Origin: Bacillota bacterium
GTDB lineage: Bacteria > Bacillota > Clostridia > Peptostreptococcales > Anaerovoracaceae
NCBI GenBank assembly: GCA_016282655.1
Contig: JAEELK010000040.1
Coordinates: forward strand, 1 to 16,163
Direction: 5' to 3'
DNA length: 16,163 bases
Below are positions 1 through 6,767 of this stretch, in pieces. A model generated the notes under the pieces. The model was not told the origin of the DNA, made no database searches, and worked only from the letters and a program-made list of their open reading frames with translations. Position 1 is the stretch's first letter. Each line of letters starts with the position of its first letter. Made by a program: the position numbers and the translations under genes.

Positions 1-215
1 GCTTCGGTGAGCTCGGGCAGCTCATAGCCCTCGACCAGGCCAGCCACGATCTCTTCCACGGTCTGCGGATGATCCTGATAAGGGGTGACCGCTGCCGGAT
101 CCACGGCATCGCTGCCGCCCTGGTTGGCGCCGCTCTGGCCGCTGGTGCTGCCGCCGCAGGCGCATAAACTGAAAGCCATGGCCAGCACGAGCAGCCATAC
201 AAATACTTTTTTCAT
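1..215 (-). CDS. Substrate-binding lipoprotein, SsuA/THI5-like (partial, paralogue 2)
   Basis: This is the N-terminus of a secreted lipoprotein cut by the left edge; about 71 residues are visible. The start is an ATG at 215-213 preceded by an AGGAGG site. The first 20 residues form a lipoprotein signal: a Lys-Lys start, a hydrophobic stretch and a lipobox ending SLCACG. A Gly/Ser-rich linker follows, then TPYQDHPQTVEEIVAGL. That block and the following EGYELPEL are almost identical to the same region of the neighbouring complete lipoprotein, so the two genes are paralogues, probably a tandem duplication. Family knowledge suggests an extracellular binding protein of a nitrate/sulfonate/thiamine-precursor type ABC importer. 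The ligand-binding part is outside the window, and a permease and ATPase, if present, would lie to the left. Confidence 0.85.
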   Translation of the reverse strand, partial: MKKVFVWLLVLAMAFSLCACGGSTSGQSGANQGGSDAVDPAAVTPYQDHPQTVEEIVAGLVEGYELPELTE

Positions 216-338
216 GTTTTCCTCCTCGCTCTTGTCCAATACAAATGGATCTACTGATATGGATATGCAACGCCCCTTTTGGATCGAAACGGTTTTTCCT
301 CACAAAAAATCATCCCGAGGGACTCTTATATCCGCATT

Positions 339-368
339 ATGTTATCACGCCTTCTTTTTCTACTTCAA
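339..368 (-). promoter_or_regulatory. Weak candidate promoter for the partial lipoprotein gene
   Basis: Read on the minus strand, TTGAAG (368-363) is followed after 18 bases by TAACAT (344-339). Each hexamer matches the consensus at four of six positions. It lies between a terminator and the lipoprotein start, where a promoter is expected, and would give a leader of about 115 bases. No known riboswitch was recognised in that leader. The call rests mostly on position. Confidence 0.25.
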
Positions 369-430
369 GGTGCGCAGAGCGCGCCTCATGCGTATTTTTG
401 GATAACAACATGAGTTAAATCGCTTATTTG

Positions 431-455
431 AAAAAAGTGGCGGCCGCTTTGCCGC
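431..455 (-). terminator. Intrinsic terminator after the complete lipoprotein gene
   Basis: On the minus strand, GCGGC (455-451) and GCCGC (444-440) form a five-pair GC stem with a six-base loop. CAC and then six T residues follow (436-431). It starts eight bases after the lipoprotein stop codon. The stem is short but GC only, and the T run is good. It would end the reductase operon and separate the two lipoprotein genes. Confidence 0.5.
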
Positions 456-462
456 GCATGGC

Positions 463-1755
463 TCAGCGGTCCTTTTGATAGACCTCTATGTCCACGTATT
501 CCGGCACCTGGCTCGGGTCGGTGACGCCGTCGACGGCATAGGCTCTGGCCTTGTAATCCTCATAGGCCATGCCTTCGGGGAAGACCGGGTCGATGTTTTC
601 CCGAATGAACGTCTCAAAATCCTTGCAGCCGCTGGAATCGATGAGGGTGGTATCCACGTAGTCCAGCACGTTCAGCGTGTTGATGTCGTCGCGGACGCCG
701 ATGTTGCGGTAGTGCTGCATATTGTTCTCGATCCACTCTCTGTTGATGTCCCAGCGCAGGGTGCGGCCTTCGTCGGCCAGCTTGCGCCAGAGGTTCATGA
801 AGGCGACCTCCACCGGCACGCCGTAATACGCGGAGAACATCTCCGCCGCGTAGTAGGGATGCTCATAGATGAACTGCAGCGAGATGGTATGCGCCAGCAG
901 CATGCGCTGCGCAAGGGCGGGATGCGCGTCCGCGAAGGCGCGGTTCATGGCGATCTTGCAGCAGGTGGCGTGCAGCGGCGGCTCGTTGGGGTCGTCCTGG
1001 ATCCACTGCTGGAAGGTCATCATGATGCTGCCGACGCCCGTGTAGACGGCCATGGAGGCCCAGGGGTCGCAGCAGATATAGGCGTCCAGGCTGCCCGTGC
1101 TCATGGCAAGGTATTCGTCCTTGTCGCTCATGGCATAGCCTTCGTAGCTGTCCGGGTCCTTGGGGATGCCCAGCTCGCTGGTCCACTCCACCCAGAGATG
1201 GTTGTTGGTGTCCGGGTCGGTGCCGAAGGAGATGCGCTTGCCGATCAGGCTGCCGGGGTCCTTGATGTCGATGCCGTTGCTGACCACGAGATACTCGCTG
1301 CCGCCGATGTGGTTCTCCGCCGCGATGAAGAGCGGCACGCCGTTCTTGATGGCGTTCAGGGTGGTGGTCCAGCCGCAGTAGGCCATATCCATCTGCCCGG
1401 CAGCCATGGCCTGCGGCACGTTGCCGTTGCCGGTGACGTTGACCTTCATCCCGAGCGCCTCGTAGATGCCGGCCGCCTCGCCGATGGGGCCCGCCGTCAT
1501 GTGATCGCAATCGTAGTAGCCGAGATTGACCACGTAATCCCGGTCCTCCTCGGGAAGCTCCGGCAGATCATAGCCCTCCAGCAGCCCTGCCACGATCTCT
1601 TCCACGGTCTGCGGCGCGTCCTGATACGGCGTGCGCGCCAGCGGATCCCCGGAGCTCGTCCCGGGGCCTGCGCCGGAGCTGCCGCCCCTGCTGCCGCAGG
1701 CGCAGAGACTGAGCACCATGAGCAGCGCGAGCAGCCACACGATCGTTTTTTTCAT
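463..1755 (-). CDS. Substrate-binding lipoprotein, SsuA/THI5-like (paralogue 1)
   Basis: A 430-residue extracellular solute-binding lipoprotein. It begins with a Lys-Lys, a hydrophobic segment and a lipobox (LCAC, lipidated Cys20), followed by a Gly/Ser linker to about residue 38. The mature part has features of the periplasmic-binding type II fold used by nitrate/sulfonate/taurine and THI5/NMT1-type importers: LGYYDCDH near the start of lobe 1, GNGNVPQAMAAGQMDMAYCG (a 'find the binding site' loop), GKRISFGTDPDTNNH at the lobe crossover, and a C-terminal helical part. The ATG is preceded by GTGAGGAGG with ten bases spacing. It lies 96 bases downstream of the cysteine-desulfurase-like gene on the same strand, so co-transcription with the reductase operon is likely but not proven. 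The ligand cannot be read from the sequence. No permease or ATPase gene is in the window. Confidence 0.85.
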   Translation of the reverse strand: MKKTIVWLLALLMVLSLCACGSRGGSSGAGPGTSSGDPLARTPYQDAPQTVEEIVAGLLEGYDLPELPEEDRDYVVNLGYYDCDHMTAGPIGEAAGIYEALGMKVNVTGNGNVPQAMAAGQMDMAYCGWTTTLNAIKNGVPLFIAAENHIGGSEYLVVSNGIDIKDPGSLIGKRISFGTDPDTNNHLWVEWTSELGIPKDPDSYEGYAMSDKDEYLAMSTGSLDAYICCDPWASMAVYTGVGSIMMTFQQWIQDDPNEPPLHATCCKIAMNRAFADAHPALAQRMLLAHTISLQFIYEHPYYAAEMFSAYYGVPVEVAFMNLWRKLADEGRTLRWDINREWIENNMQHYRNIGVRDDINTLNVLDYVDTTLIDSSGCKDFETFIRENIDPVFPEGMAYEDYKARAYAVDGVTDPSQVPEYVDIEVYQKDR

Positions 1756-1851
1756 TTCTTTGCAGCCTCCTCACTCACTTTGATGAAAGAAATGAATGGC
1801 GGACCGGTACGGGAAGAACCGCCGTTGCAGACAGCCCTCAACTAGTCTGGA

Positions 1852-2991
1852 TCAGCGGCAGCCGGAGAGCTCGCGCAGCGCGGAAAGCGCAGCGTCGATC
1901 TCCTCGTCGGTGGTGAAACAGGAAAAACTGAAGCGCACGGCGCCCTGCCGCTCCGTGCCCAGCGCCTCGTGCATCCGCGGCGCGCAGTGCGCGCCGGGGC
2001 GGGTGGCGATGCCGTAGCGCTCCGAAAGGGCGTCAGAGACCTCGCCGGAATCCCAGTCGTAGAGATTCAGCGTGACGATGGCCGCGTGCGGCCCGCTGTG
2101 ATCGCCGTAGATCGTGACGCCCGGGATCTCCTTTGCGCCCTCGTAAAAGCGTTTGGTCAGCGCGGCCTCGTAGGCCTCGATCTCCGCGACGCCCCGCTCG
2201 TTCAGATAGTCGACCGCGGCGGAGAGCCCGGCGATGCCGTGCCCGTTCATGGTGCCGGCCTCCAGACGCGTGGGATACTGCTCCGGCTGCGTCTTGCTGT
2301 AGGTCTGTACCCCGCTGCCGCCCACCTTCCACGGGCGGATCTCCACGCCTTCCCGGATGCAGAGGCCGCCGGTGCCCTGCGGCCCGAGCAGACCTTTGTG
2401 GCCGGTGAAGCAGAGCACGTCCGCGCCCAGCGCTTCCATGTCGACCGGCCGCGTCCCCGCGGTCTGGGCGGCGTCCACGACCAGCAGCGCGCCGTGCGCG
2501 TGCGCGATCTCCGCCACGCGCCTTACGTCCACGATGTTTCCGGTCAGATTGGAGGCGTGCGTGCAGACGATCAGCTTCGTGTTCGGGCGGAGCAGACGCT
2601 CGAAGTCCGCGTAGTCCACGTTGCCCTTCCGGTCTGCGGGCACCAGGTCCAGCGCCACGCCGCGCTCCGCCTCCAGACGGTAGAGCGGCCGAAGGACGGA
2701 GTTGTGTTCCAGCGCCGTGGAGATCACGTGATCTCCGGCGTCCAGCATGCCGTTCAGCGCGATGTTGAGAGATTCCGTGATATTGGAAGTAAAGACCACA
2801 TGATCCGCTCTGGCGCAGCCGAAGAACTGCGCGAGCTTCACCCGCGCCCGGTAGACCGTATGCGCCGCGTCCAGCGCGCCGCAGTGCGTCCCTCTGGCGC
2901 TGTTGCCGAAGCTTGCGAGCGCCTCCAGCATGGCTTCCCCGACCTGCGGGGGCTTATGCATGGTGGTGGCGGCATTGTCCAAATAGATCAT
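1852..2991 (-). CDS. Cysteine-desulfurase-like class V aminotransferase (TIGR01977-type)
   Basis: A 379-residue PLP enzyme. The start is the ATG at 2991-2989, giving MIYLDNAATT, the classical N-terminus of cysteine desulfurases, with AAAGGGAA as ribosome binding site; a longer upstream reading adds only unrelated residues. Visible active-site features are His96 (ALEHNS), Asp173 and Gln176 (VVDAAQTAG), the PLP lysine Lys199 (FTGHKGLLGPQGTGG) and Cys336 in RPGAHCAP, the position of the persulfide-forming cysteine. The family would remove sulfur from cysteine (or selenium from selenocysteine) and pass it on as persulfide. The closest family I recognise is the EF2568-type desulfurase, often linked to Se/S-carrier proteins, which fits the DUF3343 gene in this operon. 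No IscU/SufU scaffold is nearby. It may deliver sulfur to the reductase cluster or act on a substrate; both are inferences. Confidence 0.9.
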   Translation of the reverse strand: MIYLDNAATTMHKPPQVGEAMLEALASFGNSARGTHCGALDAAHTVYRARVKLAQFFGCARADHVVFTSNITESLNIALNGMLDAGDHVISTALEHNSVLRPLYRLEAERGVALDLVPADRKGNVDYADFERLLRPNTKLIVCTHASNLTGNIVDVRRVAEIAHAHGALLVVDAAQTAGTRPVDMEALGADVLCFTGHKGLLGPQGTGGLCIREGVEIRPWKVGGSGVQTYSKTQPEQYPTRLEAGTMNGHGIAGLSAAVDYLNERGVAEIEAYEAALTKRFYEGAKEIPGVTIYGDHSGPHAAIVTLNLYDWDSGEVSDALSERYGIATRPGAHCAPRMHEALGTERQGAVRFSFSCFTTDEEIDAALSALRELSGCR

Positions 2992-3008
2992 GTTTTCCCT
3001 TTCTGAGC

Positions 3009-3039
3009 TTGCAACGCGCCCGCAGGGGGCGCGCCGCAA
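3009..3039 (-). promoter_or_regulatory. Stable stem-loop in the leader of the desulfurase-like gene
   Basis: On the minus strand TTGCGGCGCGCCC (3039-3027) pairs with GGGCGCGTTGCAA (3021-3009) over 13 pairs, two of them G-U, around a five-base loop. It lies between the dehydratase-like stop and the desulfurase-like start, ending about 17 bases before the ATG. No T run follows, so it is not a normal terminator. It could protect or process the polycistronic RNA, or limit translation of the next gene. Confidence 0.55.
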
Positions 3040-3077
3040 GGAGTCGTTCTTCCTGTTTATCGCCTGCCATGGCGCTT

Positions 3078-4259
3078 CTAGTGCAGCATCTCCATGAAGG
3101 CCTCGATGCGGGTGCGCATCTGTCCCTCGTCTCCGGGGGAGTAATCCGTCAGCAGGTGCATGAAGGGCACGCCCTTCTCCTCGCAGATCTTGCCCAGCGT
3201 ATGGCTCTCGATGCCGAAGGGCAGGCAGGAATGCACGGTGACGCTGATGACGCCGTCGATCTTCCATTCGTCCAGCGTGTCTCTGAACTGATCGTAGCGT
3301 CTCTGGTTGGGGCTCATGACGGCGCAGGGGACGTCCAGGTATTTCTCCGCGAGGGCCGTCATGGGGTCCTTCGTCTCGTCGATGGGACGGCGCATGTTGG
3401 AGATGCCGCAGCAGCCTTCGTAGCAGACGATGGCGCCGCCGAGGTCCTCGATGATCTCCAGGGTCTTTTCCTTGACGCCTTCGATGGCGGCGCCGGAGAT
3501 CAGGATGCGGGGCGGATGCTCGTCCGGCTTATAGGGGCCTTTGCCCTCTCTCCACGCCTCTTCCAGAAGATCCACCATGTGCGTCATCTTCTGGACTTTC
3601 TCTTCCTTGTCGATCAGATAATAGACGGAGGACATGACGCTGCGCATCTGCATGCCGGTGATGGCCGGGGGATCGAACTTGCCGAGCTCATAGATGCGGG
3701 CCTGCTGCCTGCGCTCCTCGTTGCTGATCTTGATGGTCCGGCGCAGGTCGTCGTCCGTGATCGTCACGTTGAAACGGGTCTCCAGCTCCTTCCGGAACTT
3801 TTCCAGCTCGTCTCTCCAGGCCTCCAGGGAACGCTCCCAGTCCGGGTTGTTGGGGAGATGGATGACGTACATGGGCTTCATCTCCGCCAGCATCTCGTAC
3901 ATCTTTTTCTTGCCGTCGCAGGTGGTCTCGCCCACCACCAGATCCGCGTAATGCGCGAAGGGGCAGTAGTCGCCCAGCACGTTGCCGTAGCTGGACTTGA
4001 TCAGCGGGCAGAGGTTCGCGGGCAGCTTGGTCTCCGCCAGCGGGACCGGCGGATCGTAGTTCAGACCGCAAAGGCTGAAATTGCAAAAGCCCGGCGCGTT
4101 GATGATCTCCATGGGCGCGTACTGGCAGAAGCTGCCGATGATGACTTTGCCGGCTTCGTGCGCGGACTTCACCGCCATGGTGCCGAGCTCGCGGGAGTTC
4201 TTAAAACTGTCTAAGATCTCCGCAAGCTCCGGGTTCTCCGGATGATACTCTTTGGCCAA
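3078..4259 (-). CDS. 2-hydroxyacyl-CoA dehydratase family protein, double-cubane type, paralogue A
   Basis: A 393-residue protein of the 2-hydroxyacyl-CoA dehydratase D/double-cubane-cluster family, resembling E. coli YjiM. Conserved blocks are NLCPLIKSSYG (Cys84), YCPF (Cys99), GETTCDGKKKMYE (Cys114), VCYEGCCG (Cys279, Cys283, Cys284), a late Cys345 (VHSCLPFG) and a C-terminal LTDYSPGDEGQ. Family knowledge: such proteins bind Fe-S clusters through these cysteines and are reduced by an ATP-driven activator; some carry an [8Fe-9S] double cubane and reduce small molecules. The start is a TTG (4259-4257) with AGGAGG eight bases upstream. Odd: where paralogue B has TGCPIGG, this protein has SGAAIEG, so one conserved cysteine is missing, while a second Cys sits in YEGCCG. 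It may be a partner subunit of paralogue B or a reductase with an altered cluster. It lies 51 bases after the DUF3343 gene. Confidence 0.9.
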   Translation of the reverse strand: MAKEYHPENPELAEILDSFKNSRELGTMAVKSAHEAGKVIIGSFCQYAPMEIINAPGFCNFSLCGLNYDPPVPLAETKLPANLCPLIKSSYGNVLGDYCPFAHYADLVVGETTCDGKKKMYEMLAEMKPMYVIHLPNNPDWERSLEAWRDELEKFRKELETRFNVTITDDDLRRTIKISNEERRQQARIYELGKFDPPAITGMQMRSVMSSVYYLIDKEEKVQKMTHMVDLLEEAWREGKGPYKPDEHPPRILISGAAIEGVKEKTLEIIEDLGGAIVCYEGCCGISNMRRPIDETKDPMTALAEKYLDVPCAVMSPNQRRYDQFRDTLDEWKIDGVISVTVHSCLPFGIESHTLGKICEEKGVPFMHLLTDYSPGDEGQMRTRIEAFMEMLH

Positions 4260-4310
4260 GAATGGTTCCTCCTTATGCTCTTTCCAAGCATTGAGATCGC
4301 TTTTGCCGCC

Positions 4311-4550
4311 CTAAAGCTCCACGACGTGGACCGTCTGATAGATCAGTCCCTTTTCTTCCAGAAAGGCACAGATGAGGTCGTGTTCCTCCTCCGCCGCGCG
4401 CCAGGAAAGGCCGCAGCCCGCGCTGAGCACGCTCGGCATGGGGATGATGCGTCCGGGCATGCCGTTCTCCTTGCAGGCCGCTTCCATGGCCAGCGCCGCG
4501 GTGGTGTTGGGGAATGTGACTACGGTGTAGGTCTTCTTCTCTCTCAGCAT
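4311..4550 (-). CDS. DUF3343 (putative Se/S carrier-like) protein
   Basis: A 79-residue protein with the DUF3343 pattern: a beta-strand start (YTVVTFPNTTAALAME), then PMPSVLSAGCGLSWRA with Cys46, and an acidic helix and strand at the end. Family knowledge: DUF3343 is annotated as a Se/S-carrier-like domain and is often found beside EF2568-type cysteine desulfurases; Cys46 would carry a persulfide or selenide. Its ATG begins two bases after the stop of dehydratase-like B, with only a poor ribosome binding site, so translation is probably coupled. Being placed between the two dehydratase-like genes suggests a shared job, such as sulfur delivery to their clusters or acceptance of sulfur from a substrate. 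Neither is shown here. Confidence 0.85.
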   Translation of the reverse strand: MLREKKTYTVVTFPNTTAALAMEAACKENGMPGRIIPMPSVLSAGCGLSWRAAEEEHDLICAFLEEKGLIYQTVHVVEL

Positions 4551-4552
4551 GA

Positions 4553-5707
4553 CTAAATGGTCTCGATGAACGCGGCGATGCGGGTGTCGATCTGGCCCTT
4601 ATCGCTCTGGGAATAATCGGTCTCCAGCGACATGTAAGGCACGCCGGCCTCCTCGCAGATCTTCCGGATCCAGTAGGTCTCGATCATGTAGGTGTGGCAG
4701 GCCTGCAGGGTGGCGTCCACCACGCCCTCCACGCGGAACTCCTTGATCAGCTCGGGGATGTTCTCCTTGCGTCTGTTGTTGGGATCCATGACGGCGCAGC
4801 CGATCTGCAGATAGGCGTCCGCGATGGCCTCCACGATGTCCTCCGCGTCCGTGTCCACGAAGCAGCGGGCCGCTTTGATGCCGCCGCAGTTCTCATAGCA
4901 GACGACCTGGCCGCCGTTGGCCTCGATGGAACCGACCACCTTGTCCAGCACACCGCCGATGGGGCAGCCGGTGACCAGGATGCGCTTTCTGCCGGTGCCG
5001 GCGGCGGCGGGCTGAGACGTGATCTGCTCCTTCAGCTCGCCGAGCAGCTTCTTCACCGCGGCGATGGAGTCGTCCACCGTGAACTGGAAGCCCATGCTCT
5101 CCAGGAATTTATACATGTCGTAGCCGGAGATCGGCGCGGGATCCATGCTCAGGAGCTCCATGAGCTCCACCTTGAGCCTGCGGAACTCGTTGCGCTTGAT
5201 GGCCGCCTCGCGGATCTGCTCGTCGGTGACGCGGATGCCGAACTTCTTTTCGACCACGTCGATGAGCAGGCGGATCTCATGCGCCCACATCTTTTTGGCG
5301 TAGTCGCGGTCCGGGCCCTGCGGCAGGTTCATCGTATAGACGTCCTTCAGCTGGCCGAGCAGCTCGTACATCTTCTTCTTGCCGTCGCAGGTGGTCTCGC
5401 CCACGATCAGGTCGGACCAGTAGGTGTAGGGGCATTTCTCCGTGAGGGCAAAGCCGTAGCTGGCCTTGATCAGCGGGCAGAGGTTCTTCGGCAGGTCGCG
5501 CTCGGCGTCCGCCGTGGTCTCGTCGCTCATGCCGCAGAGGCCGACGGAGATGAGGCCGGCGGCGTCGAAGACTTCCACCGGGGTGAAGGTGCAGAAGATG
5601 CCGACGACTTTCTTGCCGGCTTCCTTGGCGGCTTTGACGCGCAGGAATCCGTTCTTCCTTCCCTCTGCGTACTCATCGAATTTTTCGGGTAACTTCAGAT
5701 CGCTCAT
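4553..5707 (-). CDS. Double-cubane-cluster-type anaerobic reductase (YjiM-like), paralogue B
   Basis: A 384-residue protein very like E. coli YjiM and the double-cubane-cluster proteins. Cysteines in family-typical places are Cys77 (NLCPLIKASYG), Cys92 (KCPY), Cys107 (GETTCDGKKKMYE), Cys248 (TGCPIGG), Cys274 (YENCGG) and Cys337 (QACHTY), six in all, the number needed to hold two cubanes joined by a sulfide. The C-terminus LETDYSQSDKGQ is also typical. Family knowledge: an activator hydrolyses ATP to inject low-potential electrons, and the cluster reduces small substrates; classical relatives dehydrate 2-hydroxyacyl-CoA. The assignment of the six ligands is my inference from conservation. The ATG follows AAGGAGGAAGTC. 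It lies 60 bases downstream of the activator gene and two bases upstream of the DUF3343 gene. The real substrate is unknown; a dehydratase role is less likely given the YjiM likeness. Confidence 0.92.
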   Translation of the reverse strand: MSDLKLPEKFDEYAEGRKNGFLRVKAAKEAGKKVVGIFCTFTPVEVFDAAGLISVGLCGMSDETTADAERDLPKNLCPLIKASYGFALTEKCPYTYWSDLIVGETTCDGKKKMYELLGQLKDVYTMNLPQGPDRDYAKKMWAHEIRLLIDVVEKKFGIRVTDEQIREAAIKRNEFRRLKVELMELLSMDPAPISGYDMYKFLESMGFQFTVDDSIAAVKKLLGELKEQITSQPAAAGTGRKRILVTGCPIGGVLDKVVGSIEANGGQVVCYENCGGIKAARCFVDTDAEDIVEAIADAYLQIGCAVMDPNNRRKENIPELIKEFRVEGVVDATLQACHTYMIETYWIRKICEEAGVPYMSLETDYSQSDKGQIDTRIAAFIETI

Positions 5708-5735
5708 GACTTCCTCCTTAATTGCTGCGTGTTGT

Positions 5736-5773
5736 GTGTTTCGTTATTTTCATGCTCACGTGTTTCGTTATTT
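5736..5773. repeat. Short direct repeat GTGTTTCGTTATTT, two copies
   Basis: The 14-base word occurs at 5736-5749 and again at 5760-5773, offset 24 bases, in the gap between activator and dehydratase-like B. The second copy covers the stop codon of the activator. It looks like a small local duplication that lengthened the gap. No function is evident. Confidence 0.6.
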
Positions 5774-6538
5774 CAGTTCTGACGCGAAGAGCGCGGCGCC
5801 GTAGGCGCCGGCGTAGCGGGCCAGCGGATCCGTCTTGACTTCGCCGCCGAGCTTCTCGGAGAGCAGCTCGAGCAGGAAGGGGACCTCGCAGAGACCGCCG
5901 CTGAGGCGCAGATGCGCGGGGTCGCTGCTCACGCGGCCCATCTGGCTCTTGACTTTATTCGCGATGGATTCGACGATGCCGTAGGCGATGTCCGCCTTGT
6001 CCGTGCCGCGGCCGATGAGGCTGATGACCTCCGACTCCGCGAAGACGGTGCACATGGAAGAGATGCTCACGTGATTCTGGCTCTGGCGGCCGAGCTCGCA
6101 AAGCTTGTTCAGGTCCACGCCGAGCGTGCCGGCCATGATCTCCAGGAAGCGGCCCGTGCCGGCGGAGCATTTGTCGTTCATATAGAAGTTCTTTACGCTC
6201 CCGCCCTTGATCTCGATGACCTTGGTGTCCTGCCCGCCGATGTCGATGAGCGTGAAATCCGGCTCGTCGAAGATGGCCACCGCGCCCTTGCCGTGGCAGG
6301 AGATCTCCGTGATGCATTTGTCTGCGAAGGGGATGGAAACTCTGCCGTAGCCCGTGGCCACGGAGCGGAACGCGTCCTTCGGGATCCCCTGCGCTTCCAG
6401 ATGCGAAAGCAGGGTCTCCGCGGTCTCCACGCAGTTCCAGCCGGTTGGGACGACTTCCTTATATACGATCTCTTTTGCTTCATTCAGGGCGACCAGCTTG
6501 CTGCAGGTGGAGCCCATGTCGATTCCGACGAAATTCAA
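5768..6538 (-). CDS. ASKHA-family ATPase activator of the dehydratase/double-cubane reductase
   Basis: A 256-residue activase of the HgdC/HadI/YjiL family. The actin-like ATPase fold shows phosphate-binding loop 1, GIDMGSTCSK (residues 5-14), and loop 2, IDIGGQDTK (98-106). Cys124 (NDKCSAGTGRF) and Cys163 (SSMCTVFAESE) are the two positions that, in a homodimer, hold one shared [4Fe-4S] cluster. LSGGL (212-216) and GAYGAALFA close the fold. The start is set at a TTG (6538-6536) because AGGAGG lies eight bases upstream and the protein then begins FVGIDMGST as in the family; an upstream ATG would add 25 unrelated residues. It is the first gene of the operon and would pass electrons to the two dehydratase-like proteins encoded next. 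Confidence 0.93.
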   Translation of the reverse strand: MNFVGIDMGSTCSKLVALNEAKEIVYKEVVPTGWNCVETAETLLSHLEAQGIPKDAFRSVATGYGRVSIPFADKCITEISCHGKGAVAIFDEPDFTLIDIGGQDTKVIEIKGGSVKNFYMNDKCSAGTGRFLEIMAGTLGVDLNKLCELGRQSQNHVSISSMCTVFAESEVISLIGRGTDKADIAYGIVESIANKVKSQMGRVSSDPAHLRLSGGLCEVPFLLELLSEKLGGEVKTDPLARYAGAYGAALFASELK

Positions 6539-6546
6539 GTGATTTT

Positions 6547-6552
6547 CCTCCT
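6547..6552 (-). promoter_or_regulatory. Ribosome binding site deciding the TTG start of the activator
   Basis: AGGAGG on the minus strand, eight bases before TTG at 6538-6536. It is the strongest site near the beginning of the reading frame and sets the start. The same arrangement, AGGAGG at 4273-4268 and then TTG at 4259, occurs for dehydratase-like A. Confidence 0.8.
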
Positions 6553-6594
6553 TTTCACGCAAAGACGCCCTCCTCGCGGCGGGGCTTCCGTTCA

Positions 6595-6624
6595 ATTGTA
6601 TTCTGCCGTTCAAAATACTGTCTA
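6595..6624 (-). promoter_or_regulatory. Candidate promoter of the reductase operon
   Basis: On the minus strand TAGACA (6624-6619) and TACAAT (6600-6595) are separated by 18 bases, each matching the sigma-A consensus at five of six positions. The start of transcription would be near 6588, giving a leader of about 50 bases to the activator TTG. It lies downstream of both terminators of the preceding operon, as expected for an independent unit. Confidence 0.5.
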
Positions 6625-6717
6625 ATTCATTTTCTTTACCTTGCGATTGCTTCTATTTATCGATGTATTCCTCCTTTGGGTGCGCTTTTATAATCGTTTT
6701 TTTCGATTTCAGCGCGC

Positions 6718-6767
6718 AAAAAAAGCATTTGCCCCGCTCTCCGGGCGACATCGGAGAGCGGGGCAAA
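6718..6767 (-). terminator. Strong intrinsic terminator
   Basis: On the minus strand TTTGCCCCGCTCTCC (6767-6753) pairs perfectly with GGAGAGCGGGGCAAA (6742-6728) around a ten-base loop. TGC and then seven T residues (6724-6718) follow. It is oriented to stop transcripts coming from ispE or from the promoter at 6822-6850, and it shields the reductase operon from read-through. Confidence 0.85.

Noticed and set aside
2992..3267. Longer N-terminus for the desulfurase-like protein
   Set aside because: The extra 92 residues are Arg-rich, overlap the upstream gene and are absent from the family, whose proteins begin with MIYLDNAATT.
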